Of a stretch of DNA of 64,000 nucleotides, positions 1-8,571 are shown piece after piece. The DNA lies in assembly GCA_045579085.1 (NCBI GenBank), contig JAZNLO010000026.1, positions 1 to 64,000 of the forward strand, written 5' to 3'. Numbering within the stretch: position 1 is the first letter of the stretch; every line of letters starts with the position of its first letter. The stretch comes from RGIG2206 sp045579085 (GTDB lineage: Bacteria > Bacillota > Clostridia > Oscillospirales > Acutalibacteraceae). The translations under genes were made by a program, and so were the position numbers. Below the pieces are notes generated by a model. The model was not told the DNA's origin. It saw only the letters and a program-made list of their open reading frames with translations, and did no database searches.

Positions 1-591
1 TACAACAGATTCATTGGTCCAAGTAGCCGACGGAGAATATGAACCGGGCTGTGAAGCCTTACCTGCGTTGAACATAGCAGTGATTTCTTCTGCTGTATAT
101 GCAACATAGCTTGTTGCTTTAACAGACAAAGAAGTATCGCCATATGTAATAGCTACTGTAGGTGCTGTGTTGGTGGTTTCATCCTCAACTGTCTGAACAC
201 GAATGTTCATACCGCCAATAGCTATATTAGCATAAGGGATAAGACGATAAGTAGGGTTCTGATAATATGAATATCTGAAGCTGAACGCAAACTCATCGCC
301 AAGAGTTACAGTGTCTTTATTGGTCAGGGTTACAGCTACGCTGTTTCCTCTACCCATAATAGCGTCACCTGTAGCCTCTGTGTTAAAGAAAGCATAATAC
401 TTCTGACCAGCATAAGTATAAGATTCTTGTGCAGAGTAGGTCGAATCAGCCCAAGCGAGTGAGCCGAATGACTTTTCGCCTCTGGTGACTGTGCCGAGAT
501 TATCGGCAGCGAGAACAGAAACCATACCAACAGAAAGCATGGTAACCATCATCGCGATTGCGCAAAGGATAGATAAAACTTTCTTTGCCAT
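1..591 (-). CDS. Secreted protein of unknown function (partial, C-terminus beyond the window)
   Basis: An open frame runs without a stop from the ATG at 591 to the window edge (197 codons seen). The start is set by AAGGAGG at 601-607, nine bases upstream; an in-frame ATG at 597 is too close to that SD. The N-terminus (MAKKVLSILCAIAMMVTMLS...) is a clear signal peptide, with likely cleavage near VLAAD. The mature part is rich in Tyr, Thr and Ser and has short beta-prone stretches, suggesting an extracellular beta-sandwich protein; no catalytic motif is visible. A candidate promoter lies at 752-780. I do not recognise the family. The missing C-terminus would show whether it carries a wall anchor, dockerin or membrane helix. 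Confidence 0.75.
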   Translation of the reverse strand, partial: MAKKVLSILCAIAMMVTMLSVGMVSVLAADNLGTVTRGEKSFGSLAWADSTYSAQESYTYAGQKYYAFFNTEATGDAIMGRGNSVAVTLTNKDTVTLGDEFAFSFRYSYYQNPTYRLIPYANIAIGGMNIRVQTVEDETTNTAPTVAITYGDTSLSVKATSYVAYTAEEITAMFNAGKASQPGSYSPSATWTNESVV

Positions 592-751
592 ATACATAAT
601 CCTCCTTATTCATACGCATTTGACGTATGTTTAATTACTTTTTTAGGGCGCATTTTTGGGCGCACCTTGCCCTTAGGGGCTTTGATACACAATGATTATA
701 TCAAACCCGTCAAACTTTTTCCACTGTGAATATAACCATTTTTTAAATATT

Positions 752-780
752 ATTTTATTGGTTTTTAACAAATATAACAA
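752..780 (-). promoter_or_regulatory. Candidate sigma-A promoter for the secreted protein
   Basis: On the minus strand TTGTTA (780-775) is separated by 17 bases from TAAAAT (757-752). It would give a leader of about 150 nt before the ATG at 591. The region is very AT-rich, so a chance match is possible. Confidence 0.35.
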
Positions 781-885
781 AAACAATGTCGAAAAAGACT
801 GAAAAGCAGTATATTTATATTTTTGACAAAATTTACCTTGCGCTCTTACATTATAATATATATAATATAAAGCCGACACATTCGC

Positions 886-927
886 AAAAAAAGTGCCCTT
901 TCCCGATTTCTCGGAAAAGGGCGCTTT
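886..927 (-). terminator. Intrinsic terminator of the ABC ATPase gene
   Basis: Arms at 891-904 and 913-926 (GGAAAAGGGC pairing with GCCCTTTCC) form a hairpin. On the minus strand it is followed by a U-run (A-run at 886-892 on the plus strand), just past the stop at 943. Confidence 0.75.
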
Positions 928-942
928 AAAGCATCGCAAATA

Positions 943-2103
943 TTAGTTAACGATAGTCTTCTCAGTTTCAGCATCAAACAGGTGGATGAACTCTGTCTTC
1001 ATTGCGATTGTAACATCGTCGCCGCCGCGAGTGAGAGTCTTAGGCTCAACGCGTGCGTTGATTGAATAGCCCTCGCAGGTCATATACAGATATGTCTCTG
1101 CGCCCATCATCTCTGTAACGTCAACATGAGCCTTTACTGCTGACTCAGGATGCTCTGCAACAAATGCATCGTTATCCGAAATGTGCTCAGGACGGATGCC
1201 CATGATTACCTGCTTCGGATTGTCGATTTCGTCATAGATATACGGGTCAAGCTTGCCCTTCTCGCTCTTCTCGGCGGGGAGAAGAATCTTATACTTTACG
1301 CCCTTGCGTGTCTTTGTATCCTCAGAACCGAACTCGAAATAGTACTTATCGCCCTCTTTGAGTATTACACCCTCGATGAAGTTCATCTGAGGTGAGCCGA
1401 TGAAGCCTGCTACGAACTTGTTTGCAGGACGGTCGTACAGCTTGGTAGGTGTATCAACCTGCTGGATGAAGCCGTCTTTCATAACAACGATTCTGTCACC
1501 CATTGTCATAGCTTCGGTCTGGTCGTGTGTAACGTAAATAAATGTGGTGCCGATTCTCTTATGAAGCTTTGAAAGCTCTGTACGCATCTGTGCACGAAGC
1601 TTAGCGTCAAGGTTTGAGAGAGGCTCGTCAAGAAGGAATACCTTAGGCTCACGAACGATTGCTCGACCAAGCGCTACACGCTGACGCTGACCACCTGACA
1701 AAGCCTTCGGCTTACGGTCAAGAAGATGCTCAATGTCAAGAATACGGGCTGCCTCTTCAACACGGCGCTTAATCTCATCCTTCGGAGTCTTGCGCAGCTT
1801 AAGGCCAAATGCCATATTCTCAAATACTGTCATATGCGGATAAAGAGCGTAGTTCTGGAAAACCATCGCAATATCTCTATCCTTAGGTGCTACGTCGTTT
1901 ACGAGTCTGTCACCGATGTAGAGCTCGCCGTCAGAGATTTCCTCAAGACCTGCTATCATACGAAGAGTGGTGGACTTTCCGCAACCTGACGGGCCAACCA
2001 GTATGATGAACTCCTTGTCCTGTATTTCAAGGCAGAAGTCCGAAACGGCAATAACGTTGCCTGCGTACTTTTTGTAAATGTGCTGTAAATTTAAGCTTGC
2101 CAT
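943..2103 (-). CDS. ugpC: Sugar ABC transporter ATP-binding protein, UgpC/MsmX/MalK type
   Basis: 386 aa, full length for the family. Walker A GPSGCGKST at residues 37-45, Q-loop QNYALYP, signature LSGGQRQRVALGRA, Walker B VFLLDEP followed by SNLD, and the H-switch (YVTHDQTEAM) are all present. The C-terminal third is the OB/TOBE region, with the typical GIRPEH motif. It energises carbohydrate importers from the inner face of the membrane. No permease or binding-protein gene is adjacent, so it may be a shared ATPase serving several sugar transporters, as MsmX does in Bacillus (inference). SD GGGAGG precedes the ATG; a -10-like TATAAT sits at 2177-2172. Confidence 0.95.
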   Translation of the reverse strand: MASLNLQHIYKKYAGNVIAVSDFCLEIQDKEFIILVGPSGCGKSTTLRMIAGLEEISDGELYIGDRLVNDVAPKDRDIAMVFQNYALYPHMTVFENMAFGLKLRKTPKDEIKRRVEEAARILDIEHLLDRKPKALSGGQRQRVALGRAIVREPKVFLLDEPLSNLDAKLRAQMRTELSKLHKRIGTTFIYVTHDQTEAMTMGDRIVVMKDGFIQQVDTPTKLYDRPANKFVAGFIGSPQMNFIEGVILKEGDKYYFEFGSEDTKTRKGVKYKILLPAEKSEKGKLDPYIYDEIDNPKQVIMGIRPEHISDNDAFVAEHPESAVKAHVDVTEMMGAETYLYMTCEGYSINARVEPKTLTRGGDDVTIAMKTEFIHLFDAETEKTIVN

Positions 2104-2303
2104 TTAAATAATAACCTCCCTGTAATAAAAGGCGACTCGCTACACGATGCGCCCATTCAAAACGATACTTTATTATACCAAGTCACGCCGTTTATTACTA
2201 TTATTTTTGTTCCCAAACTTTTTAAAACTGTTTTATTGATTTTTACTAACCCTTTTCGTCAAATGTGGCACCTTACACAAAAATCGACAGTATATATTGG
2301 TTA

Positions 2304-2765
2304 TCAATGTTGATTTGTACTGGTTGCTTTGTTGAATTCTTCGTCTAACCTCATCGACAACGCAGTGTTTCCTACGACGTATTTATCGGCTCCGACCAGC
2401 TCATTGCCGTTCATCAGCACTCTCGCATACACGTCTGCGTTTTCGAGGCTCTGATAGCAGTAAATATCCAACTTTTCACCGATATGCTCATCTGTTGTAT
2501 AACCCTGTGAGTTTAGCACCTTTATGTACTCAGACTGAGCTTTGTCAGGCTGCTCGCTCAAGACTACCTGCTTTGTCCACTCAGGCGTGGTGGATACGTT
2601 AAGCCCGTGCTGCTTCAAATACTCCGCCCGCTCGAAATTGCTCGACAAAATTACCTCGTCGGGCAGACGGGCTTGCTTTACTGCGTCGGTTATCAATATA
2701 ACGCACAGCACAGCCGTCACCGCCACAAGCAGCCTCGACGGCGTAAGCTTTATCGAAACATACAT
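2304..2765 (-). CDS. DUF4830-type membrane-anchored protein
   Basis: 153 aa with one N-terminal membrane segment (about residues 11-27, LLVAVTAVLCVILIT) followed by an extracytoplasmic domain. The pattern ...RAEYLKQHGLNV...YIKVLNSQGY...GEKLDIYCYQ...VYARVLMNGNELVGAD matches what I remember of the DUF4830 family of Clostridia (a short repeat-like domain ending in a glycine-rich turn). Function is unknown. It is monocistronic between the ABC ATPase and the divergent S1-domain gene. Confidence 0.7.
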   Translation of the reverse strand: MYVSIKLTPSRLLVAVTAVLCVILITDAVKQARLPDEVILSSNFERAEYLKQHGLNVSTTPEWTKQVVLSEQPDKAQSEYIKVLNSQGYTTDEHIGEKLDIYCYQSLENADVYARVLMNGNELVGADKYVVGNTALSMRLDEEFNKATSTNQH

Positions 2766-2984
2766 TTCTTCACCACCCCATACTTGATTTGTATTCGGGT
2801 GCGCTTTGGTTTATTCTTTTGAGTCAAGCGTAAAATATTTTGTCCTGACTGCGTTGTTTCGACAGTTTAAGCCTTATCAACTTGATATCATAGTAGCAAA
2901 AGGAGTTTCATATACTTTTATCAGCGGAATTCCGCAAAATTAAATCGTCTGACATTCAAACAGACGAGGAAGGATGAGTAAATT

Positions 2985-3893
2985 ATGACAAAATTTATGC
3001 CGGAAGGTCGTAACAGCGAAAAAACGCCGTTTACCGTTACTATGCTCAATGAGGCTATCGAAAAGCAACGTATTCTCGAGGCAAAAGCCGTTATGTGCGA
3101 CAGTGAGCACAACCTTATCGTAGACCTCGACGGAATCAAGGGTATTATCCCCAGAGAACAGGGTGCTATCGGCATCAGTGAGGGTCACGTGCGCGATATC
3201 GCGTTGATATCCAGAGTCAACAAGCCCGTTTGCTTTACGGTTACTAAGGTTACGCAAGAAAACGGACGTCCCGTTGCTATTCTATCTCGCCTTGAGGCAC
3301 AGAAAAAGTGCCTTGATGAATACATATCTCAGCTAAAAATCGGCGATATCATCAACGCAAGAGTTACGCATCTTGAGAATTTCGGCGTGTTCTGCGACAT
3401 TGGCTGCGGCATCGTGGCGCTGATGCCGATTGATGCTATAAGCGTATCGCGAATCTCGCACCCGAAAGACAGGTTTTGCTCGGGCGAGGACATCTTTGCC
3501 GTTGTGCGCGCAATCGACGAAAACGGACGCATCTCACTGTCGCACCGAGAGCTGCTCGGCAGTTGGCAGCAGAATGCAGACCGCTTTATGCAAGGGCAGA
3601 CCGTATCGGGCATAATCAGAACAGTAGAGGACTACGGCGTGTTTGTTGAGCTTACTCCCAATTTAGCAGGGCTTGCCGAGCTCAAAAGCGGCGTTGCACC
3701 GGGTCAACAGGCAAGCGTTTATATCAAATCTATCATTCCCGAAAAGATGAAAATTAAGCTAATCATAATTGATTCCTTTGATGCCGATTACGAGCCGCCC
3801 GAAATTGAATATTACTTTAATTCAAATCATATAGACTCCTGGCGTTACTCTCCCGAAAGCTGTTCAAAGCAAATCGAAACCTGTTTTATCTAA
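2985..3893 (+). CDS. S1 RNA-binding-domain protein, RpsA-like
   Basis: 302 aa with three S1-like repeats: a diverged one at about residues 20-105 (contains GIKGIIPREQ), a good one at about 115-190 (GDIINARVTHLENFGVFCDI) and another at about 200-265 (GQTVSGIIRTVEDYGVFVEL). Proteins of this form in Clostridia are annotated as ribosomal protein S1 homologues. They lack the full set of S1 motifs of the six-repeat S1 and probably bind single-stranded RNA (family knowledge). The start follows AGGAAGG; the ATG at 2974 gives only a four-codon frame. There is a repeat-free tail of about 40 aa. Confidence 0.85.
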   Translation: MTKFMPEGRNSEKTPFTVTMLNEAIEKQRILEAKAVMCDSEHNLIVDLDGIKGIIPREQGAIGISEGHVRDIALISRVNKPVCFTVTKVTQENGRPVAILSRLEAQKKCLDEYISQLKIGDIINARVTHLENFGVFCDIGCGIVALMPIDAISVSRISHPKDRFCSGEDIFAVVRAIDENGRISLSHRELLGSWQQNADRFMQGQTVSGIIRTVEDYGVFVELTPNLAGLAELKSGVAPGQQASVYIKSIIPEKMKIKLIIIDSFDADYEPPEIEYYFNSNHIDSWRYSPESCSKQIETCFI

Positions 3894-3994
3894 ACCCTGA
3901 TAAAATACCTCTTGAAAATTCCTGTAATTATGTTAGAATTATATCAATAAAGCAACAAACGGAGTCATCCTCCGTATAAAAAGGAGCGGCTAAA

Positions 3995-4420
3995 ATGACC
4001 GATGTATCAATTCTTAAGGAACAGCAGCAAGACGTTATCCGTCAGAGAGATGAGTTTATCGAAAACCACAAGGGCGACGATGAATTTGTTGCGTTGATTA
4101 AAGATAAAGCTGAGTTAAAGGTTAACCCGATAGTTATCGTGGCGGCTATATCGGCAGTTGTTATGATTGCGGCAACCTACGCATTGAGCGTTTTTGCCCC
4201 CGAGAGCAGCCCGATGTATATGTGGGCAAGCGTTGGTGTGCCCACAGCTGTAACGGCTGCCTTTGTAATCTTCTCTTTTGCAAAATCAGAGAAGTACAGC
4301 GATATTTATGATTCTATCAGCAGAAGCATTTATGCTAACGAGGTTACTGTTCACGATTTCAACAAAAAGATTGACGAGCTCCAGAAGCTCATAGAAGAGG
4401 GCGAGCAGGCTGAGGCTTAA
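3995..4420 (+). CDS. Small two-helix membrane protein of unknown function
   Basis: 141 aa. A charged N-terminal helix (1-42) is followed by two membrane segments (about 45-65 and 76-96, linked by a short PESSPMYM loop), and then a charged, coiled-coil-prone C-terminus (SISRSIYANEVTVHDFNKKIDE). Both ends should face the cytoplasm. SD AAAGGAG lies ten bases upstream of the ATG. No family recognised. It is followed by a strong terminator and so is transcribed alone. Confidence 0.7.
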   Translation: MTDVSILKEQQQDVIRQRDEFIENHKGDDEFVALIKDKAELKVNPIVIVAAISAVVMIAATYALSVFAPESSPMYMWASVGVPTAVTAAFVIFSFAKSEKYSDIYDSISRSIYANEVTVHDFNKKIDELQKLIEEGEQAEA

Positions 4421-4436
4421 GCTCAAGCACGTGATA

Positions 4437-4474
4437 AAAAACACCCGATGCTTTTTGCATCGGGTGTTTTTTGT
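4437..4474. terminator. Bidirectional intrinsic terminator
   Basis: A perfect 11-bp stem (4441-4451 with 4457-4467, ACACCCGATGC) has a T5 loop, an A-run before it and a T-run after it. It serves the small membrane protein on the plus strand and the convergent ttcA-like gene on the minus strand. Confidence 0.9.
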
Positions 4475-4516
4475 TTATCTTATTTTATTCGTCTATCTTG
4501 TTTTCAGACGTTTTAT

Positions 4517-5251
4517 TTACATCTCTTCAGGGATATCCCAGCCGTCAATTGCCGCTCGCTGCATCGCTCCAAGCGTTTTTTGATAGATTGCGCTGTAGCC
4601 GCTCTGTTTTTCGAGCCCGTCGATGAGCTCCTTGATTTTTTGACGCTCGGTTGTGTTGTCAACAGGGCAAGAAGACTTTATCACAGGCAATCCCACCTTG
4701 CGCGCCGCACGCTCCACGTCCTTTTCAGAGGCAAAAACCATTGGCCGTATCATATGCAAATCCTTACGCGAAAGGTAGCTGACAGGTGAAAAACAACCGA
4801 TTTTTCCGCCCTGAAGCAGATTCATATAAAAAGTGACAACAGCATCGTCAAGATGATGGCCAAGCGCAATCTTGTTGCAGCCGAGCTCTTTTGCCATATC
4901 GTGCAGCATACCTCTGCGCATTTTTGCGCACAGACTGCACGGATTTTCCTCCTTGCGCTGATTGAAAATCACGTCCGCAAGCTGCGTGCGCTTTACAATG
5001 TATTCAACCCCAAGCGAACCGCACAGCTCCTCAATAGCGGTGTAGTCGCAGGGCTCAGAGTTAAACATCGGGTCGATTGTGACCGCTTTCAGCTCGTATT
5101 TTTTAGGATAAAACCGACGCATCTCGCTTAACGCATACAGCAAAGCAAGCGAATCCTTGCCGCCCGAAACCCCGACAGCTATCGTATCGCCATCTTCAAC
5201 CATGCGATATTTCTGCATAGCAGCGCGCATATGACTCATCAGCATCTGCAT
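4517..5251 (-). CDS. ttcA: TtcA/TilS-family tRNA thiolation enzyme
   Basis: 244 aa N-type ATP pyrophosphatase. The PP-loop SGGKDS is at residues 29-34, and a CxxC pair (Cys105, Cys108, in NPCSLCAKMRRG) is followed by ALGHHLDD and a third Cys in SSCPVDN. These three cysteines are the [4Fe-4S] ligands of TtcA, which makes 2-thiocytidine in tRNA by adenylating the base and transferring sulfur. In Clostridia such proteins may instead belong to a sister group within the TilS/TtcA family, so the exact tRNA target is inferred. SD GAGGTG lies six bases before the ATG. Confidence 0.85.
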   Translation of the reverse strand: MQMLMSHMRAAMQKYRMVEDGDTIAVGVSGGKDSLALLYALSEMRRFYPKKYELKAVTIDPMFNSEPCDYTAIEELCGSLGVEYIVKRTQLADVIFNQRKEENPCSLCAKMRRGMLHDMAKELGCNKIALGHHLDDAVVTFYMNLLQGGKIGCFSPVSYLSRKDLHMIRPMVFASEKDVERAARKVGLPVIKSSCPVDNTTERQKIKELIDGLEKQSGYSAIYQKTLGAMQRAAIDGWDIPEEM

Positions 5252-5424
5252 AAGAGCACCTCATCCTTTCAAAACAAGGTTATTATATATTGTAAAGCCC
5301 CTTATATCAAGGCTTGAAATCATAAAAATACAAAAATCGTCTTTGAGCATTTTGAAGCATTTTGAAGAAAATCAAAGAAAAACGGAGATTTTGTTTTGCC
5401 GATTAAAAAATTGAAAAATATGTG

Positions 5425-5453
5425 TTGACAGAGGGCTTTTGGTATGTTATCAT
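5425..5453 (+). promoter_or_regulatory. Promoter of rplM-rpsI
   Basis: TTGACA (5425-5430), 17-base spacer, TATCAT (5448-5453). Transcription would begin near 5460, which excludes the upstream in-frame ATG at 5444 as the rplM start. Confidence 0.8.
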
Positions 5454-5497
5454 ATCACTCGTTGAAAGAAATATATTTTATTTTGGAGGTAAAAAGT

Positions 5498-5926
5498 ATG
5501 TCAACTTATATGCCAAAAGCCGGCGAAATCAGCCGCAAATGGTATGTCATTGACGCTGCCGGCAAGCCGCTTGGCCGTGTTGCTGCTGAAGTTGCAGTTC
5601 TTCTTCGCGGTAAGCATAAGCCTGAGTTTGTTCCTCACGTTGACTGCGGTGACCACGTTATTGTTATCAACGCAGCAGACGCTGTTTTAACCGGCGCAAA
5701 ACTTGACAAGAAGTTCTATTATCGTCACACTGGTTACATCGGCGGTCTTAAGGCCGTTAAGTACCGCACCCTTATGGCTACCCGTCCTGAAAAGGCTATG
5801 GAGCTCGCTGTTAAGGGAATGGTTCCCGATACAACCATCGGCCGCAAGGCTTTGACCCGTCTTTCCGTTTTCAAGGGCGCTGAGCATACTCACGCCGCTC
5901 AGAAACCGGAAGTTTGGGAATTTTAA
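5498..5926 (+). CDS. rplM: 50S ribosomal protein L13
   Basis: 142 aa, typical for L13. It shows conserved WYVIDAAGKPLGRVAAEVA near the N-terminus, the middle block YYRHTGYIGG, and the end AAQKPEVWEF. The start at 5498 follows GGAGGT (5485-5490) and lies downstream of the mapped promoter; the longer frame from 5444 would begin upstream of the transcript. It binds 23S rRNA early in 50S assembly. It forms the standard two-gene operon with rpsI, 19 bases apart. Confidence 0.97.
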   Translation: MSTYMPKAGEISRKWYVIDAAGKPLGRVAAEVAVLLRGKHKPEFVPHVDCGDHVIVINAADAVLTGAKLDKKFYYRHTGYIGGLKAVKYRTLMATRPEKAMELAVKGMVPDTTIGRKALTRLSVFKGAEHTHAAQKPEVWEF

Positions 5927-5945
5927 GAGAGGGAGGACGCTGTAA

Positions 5946-6347
5946 ATGTTTGAATCAACACCTTATTTCTATGGTACCGGCAGAAGAAAGAGTTCTGTTG
6001 CACGTGTTCGTGTTTATGCTAACGGCACCGGTAAAATCACCATTAACGACAGAGATATCGACGATTACTTCGGCCTCGATACTCTTAAGCTCATCGTTCG
6101 TCAGCCGCTCGCTCTTACCGGCACTGAAGGTAAGTTCGACATCGTTTGCAAGGTTGCAGGCGGCGGTGTAACAGGTCAGGCAGGCGCTATCCGTCACGGC
6201 CTTTCACGTGCTCTTCTCCAGTTTGACGAGGAGCTCCGTGCAGAGCTTAAGAAGGCTGGCTTCCTCACTCGTGACCCGAGAATGAAGGAACGTAAGAAGC
6301 CCGGTCTTAAAGGCGCTCGTCGTGCACCCCAGTTCTCAAAGAGATAG
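5946..6347 (+). CDS. rpsI: 30S ribosomal protein S9
   Basis: 133 aa, including the N-terminal YGTGRRKSSVARV block and the basic C-terminal tail ending in QFSKR, whose last Arg/Lys residues contact the P-site tRNA (family knowledge). SD GGGAGG lies nine bases before the ATG. It is translated just after rplM and ends 24 bases before a strong terminator. Confidence 0.97.
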   Translation: MFESTPYFYGTGRRKSSVARVRVYANGTGKITINDRDIDDYFGLDTLKLIVRQPLALTGTEGKFDIVCKVAGGGVTGQAGAIRHGLSRALLQFDEELRAELKKAGFLTRDPRMKERKKPGLKGARRAPQFSKR

Positions 6348-6370
6348 TCACTTATCTTACAGAGTATTCA

Positions 6371-6410
6371 AAAACCCCGAAACCATCAAGGGTTTCGGGG
6401 TTTTCTTTTG
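6371..6410 (+). terminator. Terminator of rplM-rpsI
   Basis: AAAACCCCGAAACC (6371-6384) pairs with GGTTTCGGGGTTTT (6391-6404), a 14-bp stem followed by T-rich sequence. Confidence 0.92.
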
Positions 6411-6418
6411 TAAAAACA

Positions 6419-6447
6419 TAGACATATGCAAAATACTATGATATGAT
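6419..6447 (+). promoter_or_regulatory. Candidate promoter for the small membrane protein at 6477
   Basis: TAGACA (6419-6424), 17-base spacer, TATGAT (6442-6447), placed 30 bases before the ATG. Confidence 0.55.
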
Positions 6448-6476
6448 ATCAGTAATAAGTCTAAGGAGGGATAATA

Positions 6477-6899
6477 ATGAAAAGGAAAATTTCTATTTTC
6501 ATAATTGTAATTGGCACTATATTGTTTATAGTAGGACTATTTACACAGATACCAAGTAAAGAACTAACAACATATGAGTTGTTAGCCGATGAATATAGTG
6601 TAATTGAAGAATATGTTGGCGGAGATGCTTATAATTATATAATTGGCGCATCTTTGGTAGGCGGTGAGATAGCAGGAGCAAAAACTCAAAAAGCTGTTTT
6701 CATTTCAGCAGGATTGTTGATAATTTGCTTTGGCTTATATTCGTTTGCGTTTTCAAAGGAAAATGCAGATAAGGCTGCATTGAAAGAAACCGCAAACGAA
6801 ATCATATCTAATGCCAGAGTTAATGAAGCAGTCGTTGTAGATAACGAAAAAACAACCAAAGAAGATACTGAAGAAGAAAAAACAATAAACAACGAATAA
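6477..6899 (+). CDS. Two-helix membrane protein of unknown function
   Basis: 140 aa. A membrane segment lies at about residues 5-23, an outer loop at about 24-73 contains TYELLADEYSVIEEYVGGDAYNYI, and a second membrane segment lies at about 74-92. A hydrophilic, acidic C-terminal tail is rich in Glu, Lys and Thr. It has its own promoter, an SD (AAGGAGG) and its own terminator. The coding sequence is noticeably more AT-rich than its neighbours, as in recently acquired or weakly constrained genes. I do not recognise the family. Confidence 0.7.
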   Translation: MKRKISIFIIVIGTILFIVGLFTQIPSKELTTYELLADEYSVIEEYVGGDAYNYIIGASLVGGEIAGAKTQKAVFISAGLLIICFGLYSFAFSKENADKAALKETANEIISNARVNEAVVVDNEKTTKEDTEEEKTINNE

Positions 6900-6937
6900 T
6901 AAAACAAAGCGATAGTCTTATTGCTTATCTACAAGTC

Positions 6938-6970
6938 AAGCCCTGTGCATTTGCACAGGGCTTGTTTTTT
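6938..6970 (+). terminator. Terminator after the small membrane protein
   Basis: AAGCCCTGTGCA (6938-6949) pairs with TGCACAGGGCTT (6952-6963), followed by GTTTTTTAT. Confidence 0.9.
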
Positions 6971-7008
6971 ATCTGTATTCTTTTCTCGCTCTTACCACAC
7001 AAACGGTA

Positions 7009-8571
7009 TCAGGCGTTGTTTTTCTCCTCGTGGTACTCTTTCTCGGTATTAACTTCCCACACGTTTGACTTGTCTTTCTTGCCCGTGCGGATGTTATCCA
7101 CCGCCTCAAAAGCGGTAACCATCGAGTGGTCCATATTATTATACCTGTGCTGGCCGTTTCTGCCGATGCAATAAAGATTGCCGAACGAGTCGAGCCAGTT
7201 TATGATTTTATCCATTTCGGAATAGGTGTCAAAATACGCGGGATAGGCTTTCTTGACTCGCTCTCGGTGCGCATCGAGCACGCAGTCACTGTCAACCACG
7301 CCCATTTTCACAAGCTCGTCAACCGCAAACTTGATTGCGTCCTCATCGCTTAAGTTCCAAAACTCGTCATTTTCCTCGCAGAAATACTCAAGTCCTATCC
7401 AGACGGTGTTCTGCGGGTCCTCAACCATATAAGGCGACCAGTTGTTGAATATCTGTATGCGTCCGAGCTTTACCCCAGTGTCCTGAACGTAAATCCAGCA
7501 ATCAGGAACAATGTCGCCGAGCGTCTTTTTGCCTGTTTTGTTTACAAGGTTAAGCCTTTTAACGAGCAGTCCAACTGTTACGAAGTCGCGGTAAGGCAAG
7601 CCTGCCGCCGCACTTTTTACCTCGCTTGGCACATCTGCGCCCGAAAAGCCTGCAACTAGGTCTTTAACAGGCATCGTTGAGATGAAATCGTCCGCCTCAG
7701 CAACGCACTGCTGCCCGTTTTCAACATATTCAACGGAGCTTATGCCCTCCTCGTTTGCGTTTATGTTTACAACACGGCAGCCCATCTTTATCGTGCCGCC
7801 CATTTTTACCACGTCATCTGCAACGGCTTCCCAGAGCTGACCGGGTCCGAGCTTTGGATATACAAACTGCTCGATAAGCGAGGTTTCCACCTGAGCGTCT
7901 TTCTTTGACGGGAAGACCTTGCGGAAAATATCCTTTATTACTGCTGCGATGCTCAGTCCCTTGACGCGCTGTGCGCCCCAGTCGGCTGAAATCTTTGATG
8001 GCGGACGTCCCCACAGTTTTTCGGTATAGCCCCTGAAAAACATATTGTAAAGCACTCTGCCGAAGCGGTTTATATAAAAGTTTTCAAGGTTTGTTTCCTC
8101 AAGCTTGAAAAACACCGAATACAGATACGAAAAGCCCGCCTTAACGGTTGTGACAAAGCCCATATTCTTGATTGTGTCCCACTTGAGTGTGACGGGATAG
8201 TCAAAAAAGTGGTTTTTGTAATATATTCTGCTCACACGCTCGCGTATCAGCATCACCCTGTCCTCTTTTTCGGGGTCAGGGCCGTTTTCAACCAGTTCCT
8301 TTTCTCTGCCAAGCAGTATATCGTCAATCGACGGCGCACCCTGTGTGGGCATAACGTTTTGCCACCACTTTGTTACACGCTCGTCCTTTGAGAAGAATCG
8401 GTGACCGCCGATATCCATTCGGTTTTTATTATACCGCACAGTCTGCGAGATGCCGCCGATTCGGTCTGATTCCTCGAGAATTGTGACCTCGTACCCCTCG
8501 TTGCATTTGAGCAACTCATACGCTGCGGTGAGTCCTGCAGGGCCTGCGCCTATAATGATGATTTTTTTCAC
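7009..8571 (-). CDS. NAD(P)/FAD-dependent oxidoreductase, UDP-galactopyranose-mutase/amine-oxidase-like
   Basis: 520 aa. It begins with a dinucleotide-binding motif (IIIIGAGPAGLTAAYEL, residues 4-20) followed by an acidic Glu in TILEESDRIGG. The block DIGGHRFFS, the mid region (FFRGYTEKLWGRPPSKIS), and the C-terminal GRNGQHRYNNMDHSM resemble the UDP-galactopyranose mutase/protoporphyrinogen-oxidase-like group often found beside GtrA proteins. Here the start ATG overlaps the gtrA stop by four bases (ATGA), so the two are translationally coupled. A role in cell-surface glycan synthesis is inferred; the substrate is unknown. Confidence 0.85.
   Translation of the reverse strand: MKKIIIIGAGPAGLTAAYELLKCNEGYEVTILEESDRIGGISQTVRYNKNRMDIGGHRFFSKDERVTKWWQNVMPTQGAPSIDDILLGREKELVENGPDPEKEDRVMLIRERVSRIYYKNHFFDYPVTLKWDTIKNMGFVTTVKAGFSYLYSVFFKLEETNLENFYINRFGRVLYNMFFRGYTEKLWGRPPSKISADWGAQRVKGLSIAAVIKDIFRKVFPSKKDAQVETSLIEQFVYPKLGPGQLWEAVADDVVKMGGTIKMGCRVVNINANEEGISSVEYVENGQQCVAEADDFISTMPVKDLVAGFSGADVPSEVKSAAAGLPYRDFVTVGLLVKRLNLVNKTGKKTLGDIVPDCWIYVQDTGVKLGRIQIFNNWSPYMVEDPQNTVWIGLEYFCEENDEFWNLSDEDAIKFAVDELVKMGVVDSDCVLDAHRERVKKAYPAYFDTYSEMDKIINWLDSFGNLYCIGRNGQHRYNNMDHSMVTAFEAVDNIRTGKKDKSNVWEVNTEKEYHEEKNNA

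Larger units (their letters stand above)
598..942. other. Intergenic region between the secreted protein and the ABC ATPase
   Basis: This 345-base gap holds the long 5' leader and candidate promoter of the secreted protein and the terminator of the ABC ATPase gene. An 88-codon frame at 673-939 overlaps that terminator, starts inside it, has no good SD and is AT-driven; I do not consider it a gene. Nothing else was recognised. Confidence 0.6.

Noticed and set aside
673..939. 88-codon frame on the minus strand between the secreted protein and the ABC ATPase
   Set aside because: It starts inside the ABC gene's terminator hairpin, lacks a good SD and is made of AT-rich, low-complexity sequence with no recognisable domain.
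4448..5131. Two plus-strand frames opposite the ttcA-like gene
   Set aside because: Both are shadows of a well-supported minus-strand gene and lack SD and motifs.
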